Origin: Aristolochia californica | Taxonomy: Eukaryota > Streptophyta > Magnoliopsida > Piperales > Aristolochiaceae | NCBI GenBank assembly: GCA_029961685.1 | Contig: JARWKL010000008.1 | Location: 6,264,501 to 6,328,500 of the forward strand | Direction: 5' to 3' | Length of the DNA stretch: 64,000 nt | Shown here: one piece after another, positions 35,084 through 46,839 of the stretch | Numbering within the stretch: position 1 is the stretch's first letter | How the letters are laid out: every line of letters starts with the position of its first letter | Translations under genes and position numbers: made by a program | The notes under the pieces: generated by a model | The model's database searches: none | What the model was told of the DNA's origin: nothing | The model's input: only the letters and a program-made list of their open reading frames with translations

Positions 35084-35600
35084 CTCCCACTCAAGCTGGG
35101 TGTGAGAGAACATCATGAACTCCCAACTTGCTACAAATGATGTATAAAATCTTTTTGTATAAAATGGTAGTCCTCCAAATCTTCCAACACTCCCCCTCAT
35201 GCTGGTGTTCTCTTCCATGATGCCCAACTAGCCAATTTAGGGGGATATAACATTGATGTAATAATAAGCTCATCCATCATGGTGTCCCAATCCGGGCACT
35301 GACTCTCACTGGTAGATATTTTTGACAAGGTATCAAGTTCCTCCGCCACGGTGTCCCAACTGTTGATATTTTTAAGTTCCTTCGTCATGGGGTTTTAAGT
35401 TCCTCCATCATGGTGTCCCAACCGTTGATATATTTGATGGGGTATTAAGTTGCTTCGTCATGGTGTCCCAACTGTTGATATTTTTTATGAGGTATTAAGT
35501 TCCTCTGTCATGGTTTCTCAACCATTGATATTATTTACAGGGTATTAAGTTCCTCCGTCTTGGTGTCCCAACCGTTGATATTTTTTATGGGGTATAATAA
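35084..35600 (-). repeat. H: polypurine region and internal minisatellite
   Basis: A polypurine tract at 35084-35095 (GAGTGGGAG on minus) borders the LTR. About 105 bp further in, at about 35172-35196, there is a second polypurine-plus-TGTTGGAAGAT block. At 35265-35590 there are about six degenerate units of 50-60 bp carrying 'aagttcctccgtcatggtgtcccaa' and 'gttgatattttttatggggta'. The same units, inverse, occur in F at 46870-47150. Confidence 0.88.
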
Positions 35601-37444
35601 ATGATGGTATGAGAAAGGATATTGAGGCCACCTCTCCTTCAATAATAATATCTCATTCAAAAATATATAATAGTTACAACTGAATATAACTCGGCCATCG
35701 AGTCACGCAAAGTCAAATGGTAGACCAATATAGCCGAGTCATAACATAAATATATATAAACCTTGGACACGTATATCAAGGCAGAGAATAAGTGGCCTGA
35801 GTCAAGATGACCCGAGTCGAGTTGACCTAGTCCGAGTTGAGCCGAGTTGGTCTGAGTTAACACGGTAGAACATAAGAGAGCAACGCTTGGGTTGCTGGGT
35901 TAACTCGGCTAGGTCCGGTTGGACCGGAAGAGACGCGGGCTCATGCTGATTAATTGAGGTTTCCCAACTTAGGAAACATGAAATCGGTAGTCATCTTTTT
36001 CCTCGGGCAATTGGCATCCCAACAAAGCGGGACAACAATGCAGCCGGGAAATCAGCAGCTTCTGAAACAAATCACTGGTAGCTCAAAATGAGATAAATTG
36101 AAAATTTTCTGAAACCAGTTGTTTATGCGGCAGAGACATTTTGGAATGATCAACAGTGTCGTGATGGAATGGAATCCCATCAATTCAGCAGCTGGCCAAA
36201 ATATTTTCGTCTTGCCAGCGGAGAAGCAATTCATCCTGAGAAGAAAGATACGATTTTTTACAAACCAAGAGTGCGTCTTTGGACGGCAGCAGCGGAAACT
36301 TTTTGACAGCAGCAGAGGTGCTGGATAATAGGCTGTATTCAGAGCAAGTTACAGAAACAATTATCTTCTCTTTCTTGGATTATCAGAGACCAGAGACAGC
36401 AACCCAGCCGATTATTTCTAGAAGATAATAAATCATGAGTATTTGCCGAAGTTTCGGCGGGGGAAATAATACAGTGAACTGAAGATCTTCGTCAGACTAG
36501 AAATAATCTAGCAAACAGAGTCAGCCAACAAAAAGATACCAACCAGCCAGCAATAATCTTTCAGTAATGCAAAACCTGTAGAAGATAGCCAGCGTTGATT
36601 CAGACAGTTTGGCAAAGTAATTACTTCTAGAGATTAATTTGGACAGTTCTCTGAGACGTTCAAATGGCAAAGTTCGTCCTCCACCAGAACCAGAGTCGTC
36701 GTTCTTTGGTGACGTATATGGTGTATCTTTTACTGTTCTAGTCGGAGGTTCTCCATGCAACCAAAAACTCTCGACGGAGAAAAACTCCCGCTCGTCGATC
36801 GAGATCAATAATGACCAAAAATGCACGCCGGCGTTTCTTCATGACAGTGGAAACGCATGATACTCTGAGACGGGTCAATCTGTTGCAATACCCTCGGATG
36901 GAGACCCAAACTCACCGAATTACTGTTGACTGCTTGGAAGGAAGACAAAGCTTTCAAACATATATGGACTCCTTTAATTCAGCTTAATATGAAGAGATCC
37001 AAATAGCAACGGAAAGTTTTTTGGATGCTGGTTGATTGCTGGAGCAAAGATACCAGATCACCAAGCCGACAAAATCATAGTAGAGTCATGCTTGGAGTCT
37101 TAGGCTGGATGCACGGAGTAGCAGGCTAAACCAGTTGTAACAAAATCACAGGGTGCCATGGTAACGATGAATAATTCTCAGTAGCGAATGAAGGTAACTT
37201 ATCAAAATAATGTCTCAATCATAAACTCGACACGAAGGATGGAGATGCAGGATAGCATCGACACGAAGCTCGTTGCCCATTTTGGAGACCTTGACAATAT
37301 CGAGCAAAGTTGGCAAAAAATTCAGAATAAAAATTGAACCTTTACTTGAAAACTCAAAGATTATAGTCAGGGGAAAAAATAACGAGAAAGAAAAAAAATT
37401 ATAATACTAAAAATAAACCATAACTACGAGTCCTGAATATTAAT
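35601..37444 (-). other. Body of non-autonomous element H
   Basis: There is no gag or pol. Near 35790-35930 it is rich in CGAGTC/CGAGTT repeats like those at 46440-46550 and 48390-48480. Small ORFs around 36500-36860 on both strands overlap and have no recognisable family. Confidence 0.65.
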
Positions 37445-37555
37445 GCTCTGATACCATGTTGATTTTCCACGAATTTATCTCATGAAGAAAAAGAGAAAGA
37501 CACCTAATGGGAGAAAATAGGAGGAAGAAGAGGTTATGGACTTGATGATCCTAAC

Positions 37556-38156
37556 TATTGAATTTAGGATCATTTTTCCAATATTCCAAGCAAGGTAAGA
37601 GAGAAAGAAAAAGGAAAAAAAAGGAAGAAGGCTCTCGGGTAGAGAGAAGAAGAGAAGATGAACAAGGTGTGCACCAAGCAAAGAGAGAGAGATTTACTCA
37701 AGAGAGAATTGTAGAACTTATTAATTCCGAATTACAACTCTATTTATAGTAGAGGAACTGCTACAGTCCTTATACAATTAACCTTTAAATCTCCTAAATA
37801 CATTCCAACTCTAACTCTCTAAGATAAATCTATCATGAAAGGATAACACAATCTAATAGAGTTCTAATATAATTTGAATTATAACTCTTCTTCAAGAACG
37901 TGGAGATAAGGGAGGAGGCCAGCTCATGACTTTATCCTTGTGGATCCCACATGATCTTCCATCTTATATTGATAAGATTCCAATTCGTGGTATCTTTGTG
38001 GGCCCCACTTGATCTTCAAGTCTTCTAACTCATTTTAGTTTGTGCTTCTTATCTTCTTAACTCATACTAGCTTGGGTGAGGACTCTTCTTGGCATCCCAC
38101 ATCCTCATGGTGGGTCCCACCAGCTCGTGCACCATGGTGGGTCCCACATTGCAACA
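37556..38156 (-). repeat. 3' LTR of copia C
   Basis: The minus strand starts TGTTGCAATGTGGG and ends ...AAATTCAATA, where the terminal CA has mutated. It is closer in sequence to the D-type LTR than to A (cttgaagatcaagtggg, tagagtt blocks). Confidence 0.9.
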
Positions 38157-38179
38157 CTCCCCCACAAGCTGGGGGTGAG

Positions 38180-39649
38180 AAAATATCGTAGATGCCCAAC
38201 TTGCTGCAGATGGTAGACATAATCTTGTGAGTACCCGGCTTGGTCAAAATATCTGCAATTGTGATGATATATTTTTTAGAGATAAAAGACCCACTTGAAA
38301 CTTTTCTCTTATAAAATGGTAGTCCACTTTAATATGCTTTGTTCTTTCATGGAAAACAGGATTCAAAGTAATGTGTATTCCTGCTTGATTATCACAATGT
38401 AGATTCATTGGATCTTCTTTGTAGAATCCCAATTCATTAAGAAAAGATCTTATCCATAGGAGTTCACTAACAGTGTGTGCCATGGCTCTGTATTCTGCTT
38501 CTACACTAGACCGTGTTACTACATTTTGCTTCTTGCTTCTCCATGTAACCAAATTCCCTCCAACCATTGTACAAAATCCCAAAGTAGACTTCCTGTCATC
38601 TGGTGATCCGGCCCTGTCTGCATCTGAGAACTCATGAATGCTGCCGGGTCGGATGAGCCAATAACTCGAACGGGTTCGGTCAGTTTTTTGAGCAAGAATC
38701 ACAACGTTACCTTACCTTCACCATGATACGGACTCCAAGTTCTTATGGCAGAGCACGAGGAGTTTCCAACTTCAAGCCCTCTTCCTGGAGCTCCTTTCAG
38801 ACATCATAATATCCTTTCAAGTGCTTGCCAATGACTAAGTTGTGGTTTGTACATGTATTGACTCGCCACACTTATTGCATATGATAAATCTGGCATTGTT
38901 ACATACAGGTAAATAAGTCTTTCCACTAGTCTATGATATTTTTCAATATCTATATCTTCTCCAGTACCTGCACATAATTTTGTATTTGAGTCCATAGGAG
39001 TGTCTGTTGGTTTGTATCCCAACATTCCTGTCTCCTTCAATAGATCAAGGGCATACTTCCTTTGGGATAGCACAATCCCATGTCTAGATTGTAATACTCC
39101 AATACCTAGAAAATATTTGAGTAGTCCAAGATCCTTTGTCTTGAATTCAACACATATTTTTTCTTTTGTTTCCTGGATGCCCTCGGAATCACTACCAGTT
39201 AAAATAATATCATCAACATATACTGCCAGAATTACCTTGCATGTAGGTATGTTTTTAATAAAAACTGAGTGATCTCCAGAGCATCTGTTAAATCCTACCC
39301 ATATGAGGGCTTGACTAAATTTCTCAAACCAAGCATGAGGGGACTGTTTTAGACCATACATAGATTTTTTAGTTGACATACTGACTCATCCTCAACAACA
39401 TACCCAAGTGGTTGTTGCATATAAACTTCTTTGATGTCCCCATTCAAAAAGGCATTTTTCACATCAAGTTGATATACCTGCCAGGAAGAGTTAGTTGTCA
39501 AAGATAATAACACATGTACCGAGTTCATTTTTGCCACTGGAGAGAAGGTTTTCTCATAATCAATTCCATAACATTGTGTATAGCCCTTAGCCATGAGGCG
39601 AGCCTTCGGCCGAGCCACAGACCCATCCGGATTGTGTTTCACAGTAAAC
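38180..39649 (-). pseudogene. Copia C reverse transcriptase and RNase H
   Basis: 39349-39642 has 'GYTQCYGIDYEKTFSPVAKM' and 'YQLDVKNAFLNGD'. 38804-39379 (191 aa) has 'SMYGLKQSPHAWF' and 'VYVDDIILTG', with polymerase Asp residues intact. 38244-38702 has the RNase H 'SDADRAGSPDDRKST' and 'HCDNQAGIHI'. A foreign block (38631-38774) separates the two enzymes. This is the best preserved polymerase domain in the window, although still frameshifted. Confidence 0.9.
38631..38774 (-). other. Foreign ~144-bp block replacing part of C RNase H
   Basis: Copies A, B and E read directly from the 'KG.PG' region into RNase H. C instead has about 144 bp with no match to them, replacing about 40 bp. Junctions are after 'catctgagaa' (38630) and before 'ccctcttcctggagctcc' (38776). 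I cannot identify its source. Confidence 0.65.
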
Positions 39650-39972
39650 TGTTAAGCACCTAGCCAATACTATCCAAAAGATCGGCCTGTTAGGAGCGGA
39701 AAACATAGGTACTTAACCCAGGACTCTAACAGTACCCCGCCCTTCCCCGAACCGACGACCGCGGAGGCTACCACAATAGAGCAACCGGAGCCGGGTCGAT
39801 CCCGGGTCAGTCCAGGCGCGAGACCACCCGCATCCGCCTTGGGAGCGCCGGGATTCGAAGTTGGGACGCAGGGCTAGCTCTGATACCAAATGTTAAACAC
39901 CTAGCCAATACTACCCAAAAGACCGACCTGTTAGGAGCGGAAGACATAGGTACTTAACCCAGGACCCTAACA
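39650..39972 (-). mobile_element. TRIM copy 2, inside copia C
   Basis: 82-bp LTRs at 39650-39731 and 39891-39972, primer-binding site TGGTATCAGAGC (minus, 39877-39888) and target duplication taaac at 39645-39649 and 39973-39977. The interior is 159 bp, against 270 bp in copy 1. The LTRs are clearly homologous to those of copy 1 (CCTAGCCAATACT, CCTGTTAGGAGC blocks). A near B-box (CTTCGAATC, minus, about 39853-39861) sits at the same relative place. Confidence 0.93.
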
Positions 39973-40072
39973 TAAACACCCATTTTCACCCGACGAGTTT
40001 CTTATCTGATGGAAGTGGGACTAGAGTCCGATTTTCATAAAGTGTCTGCATTTCTTCATCCATTTCTACCTT

Positions 40073-41362
40073 CTACCTTGAATGTTTGAGAGCAACTGAT
40101 AGGATTGTGGTACAGATATGGAAGAAATAGCAGAGAGAAATTGACAACATGCATGGGACAGACGATGATGAGACACAAAATTTGATATGGGATGAGATGT
40201 AGAGGGTGCATGATCTGGGTTCTTTTATTTGTGCGATAGGACGAGTATCATATTGTGGGCCAAAAACAACTGTAGAAGATGGACTTACCTCGATGGGATC
40301 TATAAACTCAGCAGGTGTGATATCAGCCAGTGTTTCTGGGGGCTGAGAAGTTTCTGTAGCACGGGGCACAACTGGTCTAGGAGAACCTGTTATTGAAGAT
40401 AAACTCGGAGGAGCATTGTCAGAATAGTATGGTGAGTCTTCAAAAAATGTGACATCCCTAGACACAAGTAAACGCTGAAGAGTGAGATTATAACAAACAT
40501 AGCGGTTTTGTGTACGAGAGTATCCTATAAAGATACACTTGATAGATTTAGGATCAAGTTTATTGTGTTTTGGGGAGGAAATATGGACAAAACATTGACA
40601 CAAGAAGATTTTCAAGGGCAGTGAAAACAGATCATCATTTGGTAATAGTATAGAGTAAGGAGATTTATTACCAAGAATGGAAGATGGTAGACGATTTATA
40701 AGAAAGCATGCGGTAAGGATTGCATGAGGCCAATAAAAATATGGAATTTTCATGGCATATAATAAACCTCGAGCTACCTCAAGAATATGACGACTTTTTC
40801 GTTCGACTACAGGATTTTGTTGAGGAGTGTAGGCACATGATGTTTGATGGATAATGCCATTATCTTGACAAAAAGAGTCAAGTTCTTTGGAAATGTATTC
40901 TTTGGCATTATCAGACCGAAGTATTTTTATGTTCTAACCAAACTGAGTGAGTACCATAGCATGAAAGGACTTAAAAATCAATGGTATCTCATAACGCTCC
41001 TTAAATAGAAACAACCAAGTGGTACGAGTGAAGTCATCAATAAATGTAAAATACCTGACTTGAGAAATATTTGAGACGCTTAAGGGTCCCCATACATTGG
41101 TATGAATTAATGAAAACGGAGTAATACTTTTGACTTCTGGATGAGGTGAGTATGTACTCCTTTGATATTTACTCAGTTGACAAACTTCACAATTAAACTC
41201 GGACCTGACTTTAAGAGTAGGAAACATATAATGAAGAGATTGTGAAGATGGATGTCCCAACCGGTTGTGCCATAGCCTTGTCTCATTTTCATTGGTAGAA
41301 ACAATATTTTTTTTTTGGCACATCCAGGTAGTATAGCCCCCCTTATTCAATGACTCCACCAA
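40073..41362 (-). pseudogene. Copia C integrase
   Basis: 40934-41362 holds the GAG-pre-integrase 'LWHNRLGHPSSQSLH' and 'CEVCQLSKY', then the integrase start 'FTFIDDFTRTTWLF'. 40073-40753 holds the C-terminal 'IPYFYWPHAILTACFLINRLP' and 'FIGYS' parts. The catalytic centre between them is broken by stops (40754-40933). Confidence 0.88.
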
Positions 41363-42279
41363 TCACCTGCTTTGTTATAAGATTCTGAAATACACACGAA
41401 GTGGGTGAGAAGGTGATAGAGCAATTAAAATACTTTGTCAGTTGACTAACAGATAAAAGATTCAAAGGGAAGGTAGGGACAAATAGAATATTAGTGAGTG
41501 GAAGTGATGGTGTAACGGAAGTGGATCCTTTCCCTTGAACCTTGGTTTGAGAACCGTTAGCTATGGTAACAAACTTATGTGAAAGACACGGAGATACAAA
41601 ATGTAATAAATTTTTATTACCTATAAGATGCTTGGAAGCTCCTGAGTCAATTATCCAGGATGAAGATGAGGCAGATAGCATATTTGAAGCAGTGGTGGCA
41701 ACGGTATTTAATGAGGAATTTAGAGAAGAACCCATCATTTTCTGAAACAACTCATATTCTTCATTAGTAAAATTTTTCTTTTCAGTTGATTTTATAGGCT
41801 GATCCTCCTTTGTATCACCTACCAAGGCTTGATTAGCCTTTGTCAAGTATGAGTTGTCATTGGCATTTCTCCATAGTGACCATTTTTTCCATAGTAACTC
41901 CTTTTCATGTAATAGCATGTATCGATAGTATGGCCATATCCCCACAATGAGTGCATTCTTTCCACAATTTTTCCATGCTTTTGATTAGCCAACTAACCAA
42001 AATGGTATCATTTTTTAACCATTTGTTATAAAAAATGTCTTCTTGATCAATAGGTGGTCCACGATTGGTGAGATGGCCATGTAGGTCCTTTGTGATAAGA
42101 AACCTCTTAACCGATGTGGACAAACTCATAAAATTTGATGCCCTTCGTAAGGGTATTGTGGTAATTCTGAGTATACCTCCTTTGCTACTGACATTTTCTT
42201 TAGCCATAATAGGCAGTTCAACGAAAATAATTCTCCAAAAAATTCTAATAAAAATATCCAAGTAGTATTCTTCAAACAA
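41343..42279 (-). pseudogene. Copia C protease and internally deleted gag
   Basis: 41343-41945 contains an intact-looking protease start 'SSSSWIIDSGASKHLIG' with the DSG active site. Upstream, gag runs from 'MAKENVSS' (about 42206) to 'SMEK' and then jumps to the zinc knuckle 'ECTHCG' near 41945, so about 0.5 kb of central gag is deleted compared with A and D. Confidence 0.85.
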
Positions 42280-42483
42280 CTTGGTGCATGGAGAAATTTT
42301 GCATTGGCATTAAACAATTATTATTCTGATTTTTTTTCTGAGTAAATAACCACTCATAATAGACTCAATATCAATCTTCTATATCAAGGGAATCTTGTTC
42401 CCACCAATTTTTTTTTCAACAATTTGATCATGGGCTGGTCTCGGTTAATAGAAATTCCAAACCGACAAAACTGCTTTGATAAT

Positions 42484-43558
42484 TGTAGAATTTAGGATTT
42501 CATGAAAGGAACTTCAGATCAACAAGAAAGAAGAAGAAGAAGAAGAAGAGAGAAGGAGAAGAGAAGAAGAAGAACGAGGAAGGAGAGAGTTTGGATTAAG
42601 GGAGAAGAGGGTTGCGTCAAAAAGAAAAATGAGGGTTGGACGAATTTGTGGAAAGAGAGGAGAGTGTTTCAATGCCCTACCTCTTAGCCAATGCTTTTAT
42701 TTATAGTTATACAATGCCCTTAGGGCTACAACTTGATAAAACAAAAGACATAAAAGGAACACATATTTACACTTCTATGCCATCTTTACGGAAAGTACAA
42801 TATTTTACACATATGCCACTCCTTTGACGTGTGGGCTTCTTATCTTGAGCTCGTGGGCTTGAGCCCATCTTCCAACATTCCCCCTCAAGTTGGAGAAAAG
42901 ACATCATAAATACCCAGCTTGCCACATATAAACGATAGGATTTTAGATGTAACGAGTTTAGTGAGAATATCAGCTACTTGCTCTTGAGATGACACATGTT
43001 TGAGAGAGATTATTCCTGCTTAAAACTTCTCCTATATAAAATGACAATCCACCTCAATATGTTTAGTTCTTTCATGAAAAACTGGATTTGAAGTGATATG
43101 AATGGCTGCTTGATTATCACAATGCAGATTCATGGACCCCTTTTTATAAAAACCTAGTTTGGTAAGAAGGGTCCTAACCCATAAAAGTTCACTAACGGTA
43201 TGGGCCATAGCTCTGTATTCTGCTTCGGTGCTAGATCTTGCAACTACATGTTGCTTCTTAATTTTCCATGTAACCAAGTTTCCCCCAACCAGAGTACAAT
43301 ATCCTGATGTAGATTTTCTATCAACAGGAGATCCAGCCCAATCTGCATTTGAGAAACCTTCTATGTTGAAGTTCCCATGTTTTTTATACAGCAATCCTCT
43401 TCCTGGAGCTCCTTTTAGATAATGTAATATTCTCTCTAAAGCCTACCAGTGGGTAATTTGTGGTTTGTGCATGAATTGACTCACCACACTTGCAACATAT
43501 GATATGTCTGGCCTAGTTACCGTGAGATAAATCAGTTTTCTCACGAGTCCTTGATATA
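42484..43558 (-). mobile_element. Copia element E, 3' part
   Basis: 3' LTR 42484-42877 (394 bp, with a GAA microsatellite at 42523-42550), polypurine tract CTTGAGGGGGAA, then RNase H (43032-43394, 'SNADWAGSPVDRKSTSGYC', 'CDNQAAIHI') and the end of reverse transcriptase. It stops at about 43558, where H LTR sequence resumes. It was inserted into the leader of C. Confidence 0.85.
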
Positions 43559-43693
43559 TGGGCCTTGAGCCCGTCTTCTATATCTCTTGGATGTATGGGT
43601 TTTCCTTTGTCTTATGGGCTTGAGCCCATCTTCTAACACACTTGGACTTGTGGGCCTTCCTTGGTCGTGTGGGCTTGGGCCCATCTTCCAAAA
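43559..43693 (-). repeat. Distal part of the 5' LTR of H
   Basis: This matches the outer part of H's 3' LTR (34950-35083): 'cttggatgtatggg', 'cttatgggctt', 'cacttggacttgtg'. It ends CCAAAA where CCAACA is expected. Confidence 0.8.
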
Positions 43694-44030
43694 AGATTGA
43701 AAGAACCAAAGAAAAAATTAGGGAAGTTTGAATGAAGGGCTGATATGGGAATTTTCTTGGGCTATTCAACTGATGACAAAGCATATAGAGTTTATAACAA
43801 GACATCTATGAGAGTCGAAGAGTTGGTACATATTCAGTTTAACGAATCCGATTTATCAAATCTAACCCAAACTCCAATTTCTAATGACAGTGCGAACCCC
43901 TTTTATTCAACCTTGAGAACTCAACGTCAAGACCAAAATCTTGAAGAGAACCCCAATGACCCGAATAACCAAGAAGAGCCACTTATGGAGCCAAAGTTTT
44001 ATAGGTTCAAGGCTAATTATCCATTGGAAT
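43694..44030 (+). pseudogene. J pol, linker between integrase and reverse transcriptase
   Basis: This reads 'GIFLGYSTDDKAYRVYNK' and 'VEELVHIQFNESD' (43745-44074 frame), the usual sequence after the copia integrase. The frame is cut at 44030 by the LTR of L. Confidence 0.82.
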
Positions 44031-45499
44031 TGTTGAATTTATGGAAAAGAGAAATACTTCAAAGACTTCATTAACTTATTGTAATTAGAATACATGAACT
44101 TGTATTTATAATAGAGGAAGGTAGTAGAGTCCCAATTACACCCAAACTCTAATACTTAAAGATAAGTCTTATCATAATTAAATAACCCACAATAAATAGA
44201 AGATTAACCTGACTAAAACTCCTTTAAATTGAAACTCTTCTATGGCATGTGATAATGATAAGGATGTCAGCTCATGGCTATCTTTGTGGGTCCCACTTGA
44301 TCTTCTTATTGGCTTACGCCCATCTTACACTACTCTTAGGTATGTGGGTCTTCCTTGGTCGTGAGAGCTTGAGCCCTATCTTCCAACACTCCTCCTCAAG
44401 CTAGGGTTGAGAGAATAGCATGAACTCCAAGCTTGCGGCAAATGATGTATAAAATCTTTTTTTTTTGTATAATGTGGCACATCTCCCGACACTCCCCCGT
44501 TATTTACGTTTCTATTCTATTTCTGGTTCATAATCGGCGACCGTGATGATATCTCTGTCTCTGAAGCTGCTCTCCTACTCTATTCAATGTCAAGGTAGAA
44601 ACTTCTCTAGTTCTATTTCTCGTGTAGAGACATAAAAAGATGGCTGATAATCGTCAGAAGTCCTTTGGAGGTTGCTCCTATTATCGAAAAGTTTATTTCT
44701 GACAGATCTATCTGCCTCATCTGTTGTAATCCGATTTTCGAGTTGCTACTGCCACCTGTCTTTGGAAAATTATTTTGCTTTGCTGTCATGAAGGTTGACA
44801 TCCGATGACACTCTATTTATTTTAGAAGGTCCTGATTGCTATCAAGCCGAGGTTTCTTCATCAAAATCATATCTTTTGAGGCACTGTTTTTGACTCGTTG
44901 GTCACTCTGTTCGGCGGACTTGCTCATAGCCATTGCTACCGTTACAACAAGCTATTGTCTTACAATATTTTGTGTTGGAAGGCAGGGCCCAAGCCCACAC
45001 GACCAAGGAAAACCCACATATCAAAGTGTATTAGAAGATGGGCCCAAACCCATAAGACCATGGAAGACCCATGGATCCAAGAGATATAGAAGATTGGCTC
45101 AAGGCCCACAAATCAAGGAGAAGGCCCATAGGCCCATATATATTGATGGTAAGATAGTAAATAAAGGGTCATCTCACAGAGATGGAATTGATGTAATTAA
45201 GCTAAAGTTCCAGGGTTAAAATCCTAACCCTAAACCCTAAGTTCAGGGGTATTATTATAATATTGTAGTTTCATAAATCTATAAATAGAGCTTCAGGGGG
45301 AGGGTAAGGAATAATCAATTCCATAACCCTTCTTCCTCCAGTTTTCTCCCAATGGGTTTCTTTCCCTTTTTTTTTCATGAACTAAATCCATGGAGTCCTG
45401 AAAATCAACATGATATCAGAGCTTTGATTTTCAGGACTCCAACTAAGGTTTTTCAGGTTTCATTCTCTTCCGTTTAGAATTAGAAATTTTTTCTCTCTT

Positions 45500-46030
45500 T
45501 TATTTGTTAGTCTCGTGCACTAGTTTTTTTGCTTTCATCTTTTTGATTAAATCATCATCCACCATGCCTGTTCCTCTCTCTCGCCTTCCCCTTTGACGAC
45601 ATATTCTCTCCAATAGTGACCGACCTTTGCAACCCATCCCTGTAGTCAAGTTCTTCGTCTTCCTCACCTTCGACTTCCTCCTCATCTTCAGTATCATATT
45701 CACTAGATTGTTCGGTCTCCATATCTTCGATATAAGAATCACTGTCATCGCTATCCTGGTTAACGGCTTTATCTGATCCAAAGTAAAACCCAGTAAAGGA
45801 AGGTATCGTTTCCAGTACCGTATGGTGCCGAGGATTTTGCAGTGATTGCTGGTATAATCATTGCAGGGAGAGCAGAAGCTTATGCACTCTGAGTCCTGGC
45901 AGTTTGGCATTTGATGATCTTGGCAGTACTTTGAGGCGTCCTTGTCGAGCACAAAGTCGTCCTTTGCTGTTGCCAAGGCAAGCATGACCATCAAGAAGGT
46001 GGCGACGATTGCGACGTAAACTTTACCCAT
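45500..46030 (-). CDS. Putative secreted cysteine-rich protein ORF, antisense in F
   Basis: The 176-codon frame starts 'MGKVYVAIVATFLMVMLAL', a good signal peptide with predicted cleavage after 'ATAK'. Next is a cluster of seven Cys within about 35 residues ('CQDHQMPNCQDSECISFC', 'CNDYTSNHC'). The rest is basic and looks non-native. The frame that overlaps it downstream gives 'DSDDSDSYIED' and an Asp/Glu-rich run without stops, so a frameshift near 45830-45870 probably separates a signal-peptide/Cys domain from an acidic tail. I do not recognise the family. It runs opposite to the element and may be a captured host gene fragment or chance. Confidence 0.45.
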   Translation of the reverse strand: MGKVYVAIVATFLMVMLALATAKDDFVLDKDASKYCQDHQMPNCQDSECISFCSPCNDYTSNHCKILGTIRYWKRYLPLLGFTLDQIKPLTRIAMTVILISKIWRPNNLVNMILKMRRKSKVRKTKNLTTGMGCKGRSLLERICRQRGRRERGTGMVDDDLIKKMKAKKLVHETNK

Positions 46031-46839
46031 ATTGTTGGCTTCTTCTTTAATTTTTTCTCTTTCGTTTTCTGAGTTGCCGAGAAGCCGTGAGTTGCCGTTT
46101 CTGGAACTTGAGAAGCCGGTAGAAGTCGTGAGAAAGCGACAACGTTTCTGCTGCTCGACTCCTCATTTTTTTTCCGTTGGTCTCTGTTTGGCCATGGGGA
46201 AAAACGACCCGCCGCTGCTGGAGAAGACGAAGAGGGTTGGTAACTTTCCTTCCAAGTTTTCGTTGAGCTCCTTTGGGCCTTTGTGGGAAAGTTTCCTCCC
46301 GCCGAGAGCTGTGGGAAACTTTCGTTCCGCTGAAGATGCCCGAGGAAGAAGACGGACTATTGCCAAATAATTTTCTTTCCTAAGTTGGAACAGTTGATTA
46401 AATCCAGCTATTTTGGCGCAAACCGGACTCGCCCGAGTCAAGCCAGCACCGAGTTAACCCAACCAACCACTCTTCAGTTCTAGACTGAGTCAACTTAGAC
46501 CAACTCGGTCCGGTCAACTCAGACCAGGTCAACCTGACTCGGGCCACTTAATTTCTGCCTCAGTAAACATGCCCAAGATTTCAGTGCAACTCGATAATTT
46601 TTTTTTTCTGGCTGGATTATTATTTTTGAAGAATTGACAGATTATTCTTTGGTCAGCATATTATTTGGTCTACATATGTGCATTAGACTGTTTCATGGGT
46701 TATTTTACAAGGATTATTTTGGGTTGTGTTAAGTGGGCCAAAGCCAAGCCCATTTAAGCTGTTGATATTATGTCTATTTTGATGAGACATTATTATTGAA
46801 GAAGAAATAACCTTTTACCATTATTTATTGTCAACCCTA

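Larger units (their letters stand above)
37556..42483 (-). mobile_element. Copia element C (A family), truncated in its leader
   Basis: The 3' LTR is 37556-38156 (601 bp), then polypurine tract (38157-38170), RNase H, reverse transcriptase, integrase, protease and gag on the minus strand. A TRIM sits at 39650-39972. It is cut off at 42483 in the gag leader, where the LTR of element E begins, so its own 5' LTR is missing. It lies within the 5' LTR of H. Confidence 0.88.
31859..43693 (-). mobile_element. Non-autonomous LTR element H (split by I, C and E)
   Basis: The 3' LTR is 31859-31963 plus 34749-35083, divided by gypsy element I. The interior is 35084-37444, the primer-binding site TGGTATCAGAGC is 37445-37456, and the 5' LTR survives as 37457-37555 and 43559-43693, divided by C and E. 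Flanks are atatt (31854-31858) and agatt (43694-43698), a one-mismatch target duplication. J pol resumes on both sides. The interior has no pol or gag; it shares its minisatellite and CGAGTC-rich body with F and the L body. Confidence 0.75.

Noticed and set aside
36500..36860. Opposed 101- and 73-codon ORFs in H as a captured gene
   Set aside because: They overlap on opposite strands, show no domain, and no counterpart exists in F or L; support is too weak to call a gene.
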